Origin: Flavobacterium psychrophilum
GTDB lineage: Bacteria > Bacteroidota > Bacteroidia > Flavobacteriales > Flavobacteriaceae
Direction: 5' to 3'
Length of the DNA: 7,657 bases
Assembly: GCA_945897545.1 (NCBI GenBank)
Contig: CAMDGJ010000137.1
Span: 1-7,657 of the forward strand
Part shown: positions 6,055 to 7,657 of the stretch, one piece after another
Layout: each line of letters starts with the position of its first letter
Numbering within the stretch: the first letter of the stretch is position 1
The notes under the pieces: generated by a model
The model's database searches: none
What the model saw: only the letters and a program-made list of their open reading frames with translations
Told to the model about the DNA's origin: nothing
Made by a program: the position numbers and the translations under genes

Positions 6055-7479
6055 TTACAATACCCGATTCAGCTGAACTAAATTTCTCTCGTAATAAGAT
6101 TCTTTTGTAGAAGAAATAATAACACCAGCATGCGTAGAAGAATGAATAAATTTAATCTCACCATCTAGAACTTCGACCACCATTCCCACATGGTTGATTC
6201 TTCTACTTCCTCTAGTTTTAAAGAAAATTAAATCGCCCTTTTGAGCATTGTAAATTTCAATAACTGAACCGTAAGCAGCCATTTCGTTAGATGATCTTGG
6301 TAATTTTATATCGCTGTTGGCAAAAGTATAACACATCAATCCTGAACAATCAAAACCATCTTTTGTAGTACCACCTGAACGGTATCGTGTCCCAATATTT
6401 TCGGATGCTGTAGCAATTAATTGATCTACAAATACGGCATCATAAACTCTATTCACATTGCTATCGAAATCCTTTTTATCCGATTCTTCTTTGACCACAA
6501 CCGGACTATCAGGAACATTGCCTTCAATTATTGTAGAACTGCGAATTTTAAGCACTGAACCAACCAATAATTTTTTGGCACTATTCGGATTTTGTTTATC
6601 CAATTCGGCAATGGTAATTCCATATTCCTTTGCAATTCCATACTTGGTTTCTTTGGGTAAAACCTCGTGTGTGATTTCGGATTCTAGCTTCTTTTCAGAA
6701 ATAACTTCTTGTAATAAAACGGTGGCTTCTTGATTTTCGTTTAACGTGCTTTTCTTAATAGGAACAATAGATTTCGTTTCCGATTTTGCTGGAACAATAA
6801 TCTTCTGTCCCACTATTAAAGATTTGTTTTCTAAAGTTAAATTGGCTTTTTGTAAATCGACAACTGAAATTCCGTATTTTCTTGCAATCGAATAATACGA
6901 CTCTTTGGATAAGACCACATACTCAATTCCTTCGGCAGGAACAATCTTTTTCTCCTCCACTTTTGGAGCTACAACTATTTTTTCTTTTGGAATAGTATTT
7001 TTGGCAACAATTGGATTTTGCACTACAATCGCTTTTTCAGCTTCTTTAGTTATGACCAACTCTTCCACAATAGTTTGAGGAATCTTGACTATTTGACCTT
7101 TTTTCAATCCTTCTATTTCCAAGTTTGGATTGATTTTGTACAAATCCTCTATAGTTATGTTGTATTGCTTAGCGATGCCATAAAGAGTTTCTTTAGCTAG
7201 AACTTCGTGTGATTTTTCAGGAAAGTTGTTTGTAATCTTGGACGTTGAAACGCTGTTGCTTTTTGCTTTAGATGGAATTAATAAAACTGTTTTATACTTT
7301 ACACCATTTCTTGCATCTGGATTTAATTGATAAATCTCAGTTGCTTTTATATTATATTTTTTTGCAATTCCGCTGATTGTTTCGCCTTTAACAACAGTAT
7401 GTTGTATGTTTTTTTCTTGCGAAAAAACAGTCAAGCTGCTAAAAAAAACGAATACAACCAAAATAAAATATACCTTCAT
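6055..7479 (-). CDS. Secreted peptidoglycan hydrolase: four LysM domains plus NlpC/P60 peptidase
   Basis: Cell-wall enzyme that binds glycan chains through LysM domains and cleaves stem peptides through NlpC/P60, in known members at the D-glutamyl-diaminopimelate bond. A signal peptide covers residues 1-20 (MKVYFILVVFVFFSSLTVFS, then QEKN). LysM domains lie at about 26-69, 90-135, 186-231 and 270-314, separated by linkers rich in K, V, P and E. LysM2 and LysM4 share HEVL-KET-YGIAK-Y-IT and look like recent duplicates. The NlpC/P60 domain spans about 347-474, with Cys378 in DGFDCSGLM, His430 in RINHVGMV and His446 in KFIHSS as the catalytic triad; all are present, so it should be active. I chose the ATG at 7479. 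A TTG three codons upstream (7488) is in frame, but the ATG gives a cleaner signal peptide. Total is 474 aa. It is monocistronic as far as visible, with no clear terminator after it. Confidence 0.92.
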   Translation of the reverse strand: MKVYFILVVFVFFSSLTVFSQEKNIQHTVVKGETISGIAKKYNIKATEIYQLNPDARNGVKYKTVLLIPSKAKSNSVSTSKITNNFPEKSHEVLAKETLYGIAKQYNITIEDLYKINPNLEIEGLKKGQIVKIPQTIVEELVITKEAEKAIVVQNPIVAKNTIPKEKIVVAPKVEEKKIVPAEGIEYVVLSKESYYSIARKYGISVVDLQKANLTLENKSLIVGQKIIVPAKSETKSIVPIKKSTLNENQEATVLLQEVISEKKLESEITHEVLPKETKYGIAKEYGITIAELDKQNPNSAKKLLVGSVLKIRSSTIIEGNVPDSPVVVKEESDKKDFDSNVNRVYDAVFVDQLIATASENIGTRYRSGGTTKDGFDCSGLMCYTFANSDIKLPRSSNEMAAYGSVIEIYNAQKGDLIFFKTRGSRRINHVGMVVEVLDGEIKFIHSSTHAGVIISSTKESYYERNLVQLNRVL

Positions 7480-7657
7480 AAATTTCAATTAAATTTCAAC
7501 TCTAAAAAACTATCAATTAATTCTAAAAGTAATACCACAATTTTAAATTTTCATAAAAATTAGCTATTTATGCGAATCAAGGGTTGAAAAAAGTATAAAA
7601 AAAGAAAGAAATATCTTTCAATAAATTAGTTTAATAAGCTGATAATCAGTATATTTA

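Noticed and set aside
6458..7563. Several + strand open frames over the LysM-NlpC/P60 gene and its upstream region
   Set aside because: They are antisense to conserved LysM and peptidase coding sequence; the peptides are low-complexity and rich in Ser and Phe.
7604..7619. Small hairpin GAAAGA-AATA-TCTTTC near the right edge
   Set aside because: Six weak pairs with no U-run and no gene end nearby; expected by chance in DNA this AT-rich.
7480..7657. Promoter search upstream of the LysM-NlpC/P60 gene
   Set aside because: Near-matches to TAnnTTTG (such as TAAAATTG at 7545-7538) have a mismatch and no TTG at the right distance, so no promoter is called.
1..7657. CRISPR arrays, tRNA or rRNA genes, transposases and insertion-sequence ends
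   Set aside because: No regularly spaced repeats, cloverleaf-like segments, transposase motifs or terminal inverted repeats were seen on either strand.

Overview
The window looks like a Bacteroidota chromosome, most likely Flavobacterium or a close relative. The DNA is strongly AT-rich. Ribosome binding sites are poor in G. Signal peptides end in short 'FAQ/FSQ/ISQ' boundaries. One protein carries a type IX secretion system (T9SS) type A C-terminal sorting signal, and another starts with a secreted 'SYQAIIR...LLSVPYALYAKTA' module that I know from this phylum. The species call is inference; there is no rRNA or marker gene here.

Bases 1-1588 (+ strand) are the worn end of a surface-polysaccharide locus. 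An exostosin-type (GT47) glycosyltransferase enters from the left edge, already missing its N-terminus. Its 3' end runs out of frame into the start of a decayed GT4-type glycosyltransferase. That remnant can be followed in one reading frame through six stop codons. It is cut off at about 1284 and followed by the C-terminal piece of a multi-pass membrane protein, probably an acyltransferase. A long AT-rich hairpin (1685-1729) separates this side from the convergent genes.

Bases 1822-5276 (- strand) are the intact core, a tightly packed three-gene operon read right to left. The first gene encodes a 176-aa protein with a T9SS sorting domain. Three bases later comes a 245-aa secreted protein with a phage-tail-fibre-like C-terminal domain. 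A 4-base ATGA overlap then leads to a 728-aa secreted protein with two right-handed beta-helix lobes. Only the first protein has a visible sorting domain, so the three may form one surface structure in which the small protein provides export or anchoring. This is the best candidate for an uncharacterised system here.

Bases 5277-6054 hold the operon's upstream region, with one candidate Bacteroidota -7 element, and a + strand remnant of a kelch-repeat protein broken by a stop and an internal deletion.

Bases 6055-7479 (- strand) encode an intact cell-wall hydrolase with a signal peptide, four LysM domains and an NlpC/P60 peptidase domain. The last 178 bases are its upstream region, where I see no gene. 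Overall, an intact cell-surface operon lies between remnants of other surface genes, which suggests a variable locus where cassettes are gained and lost.
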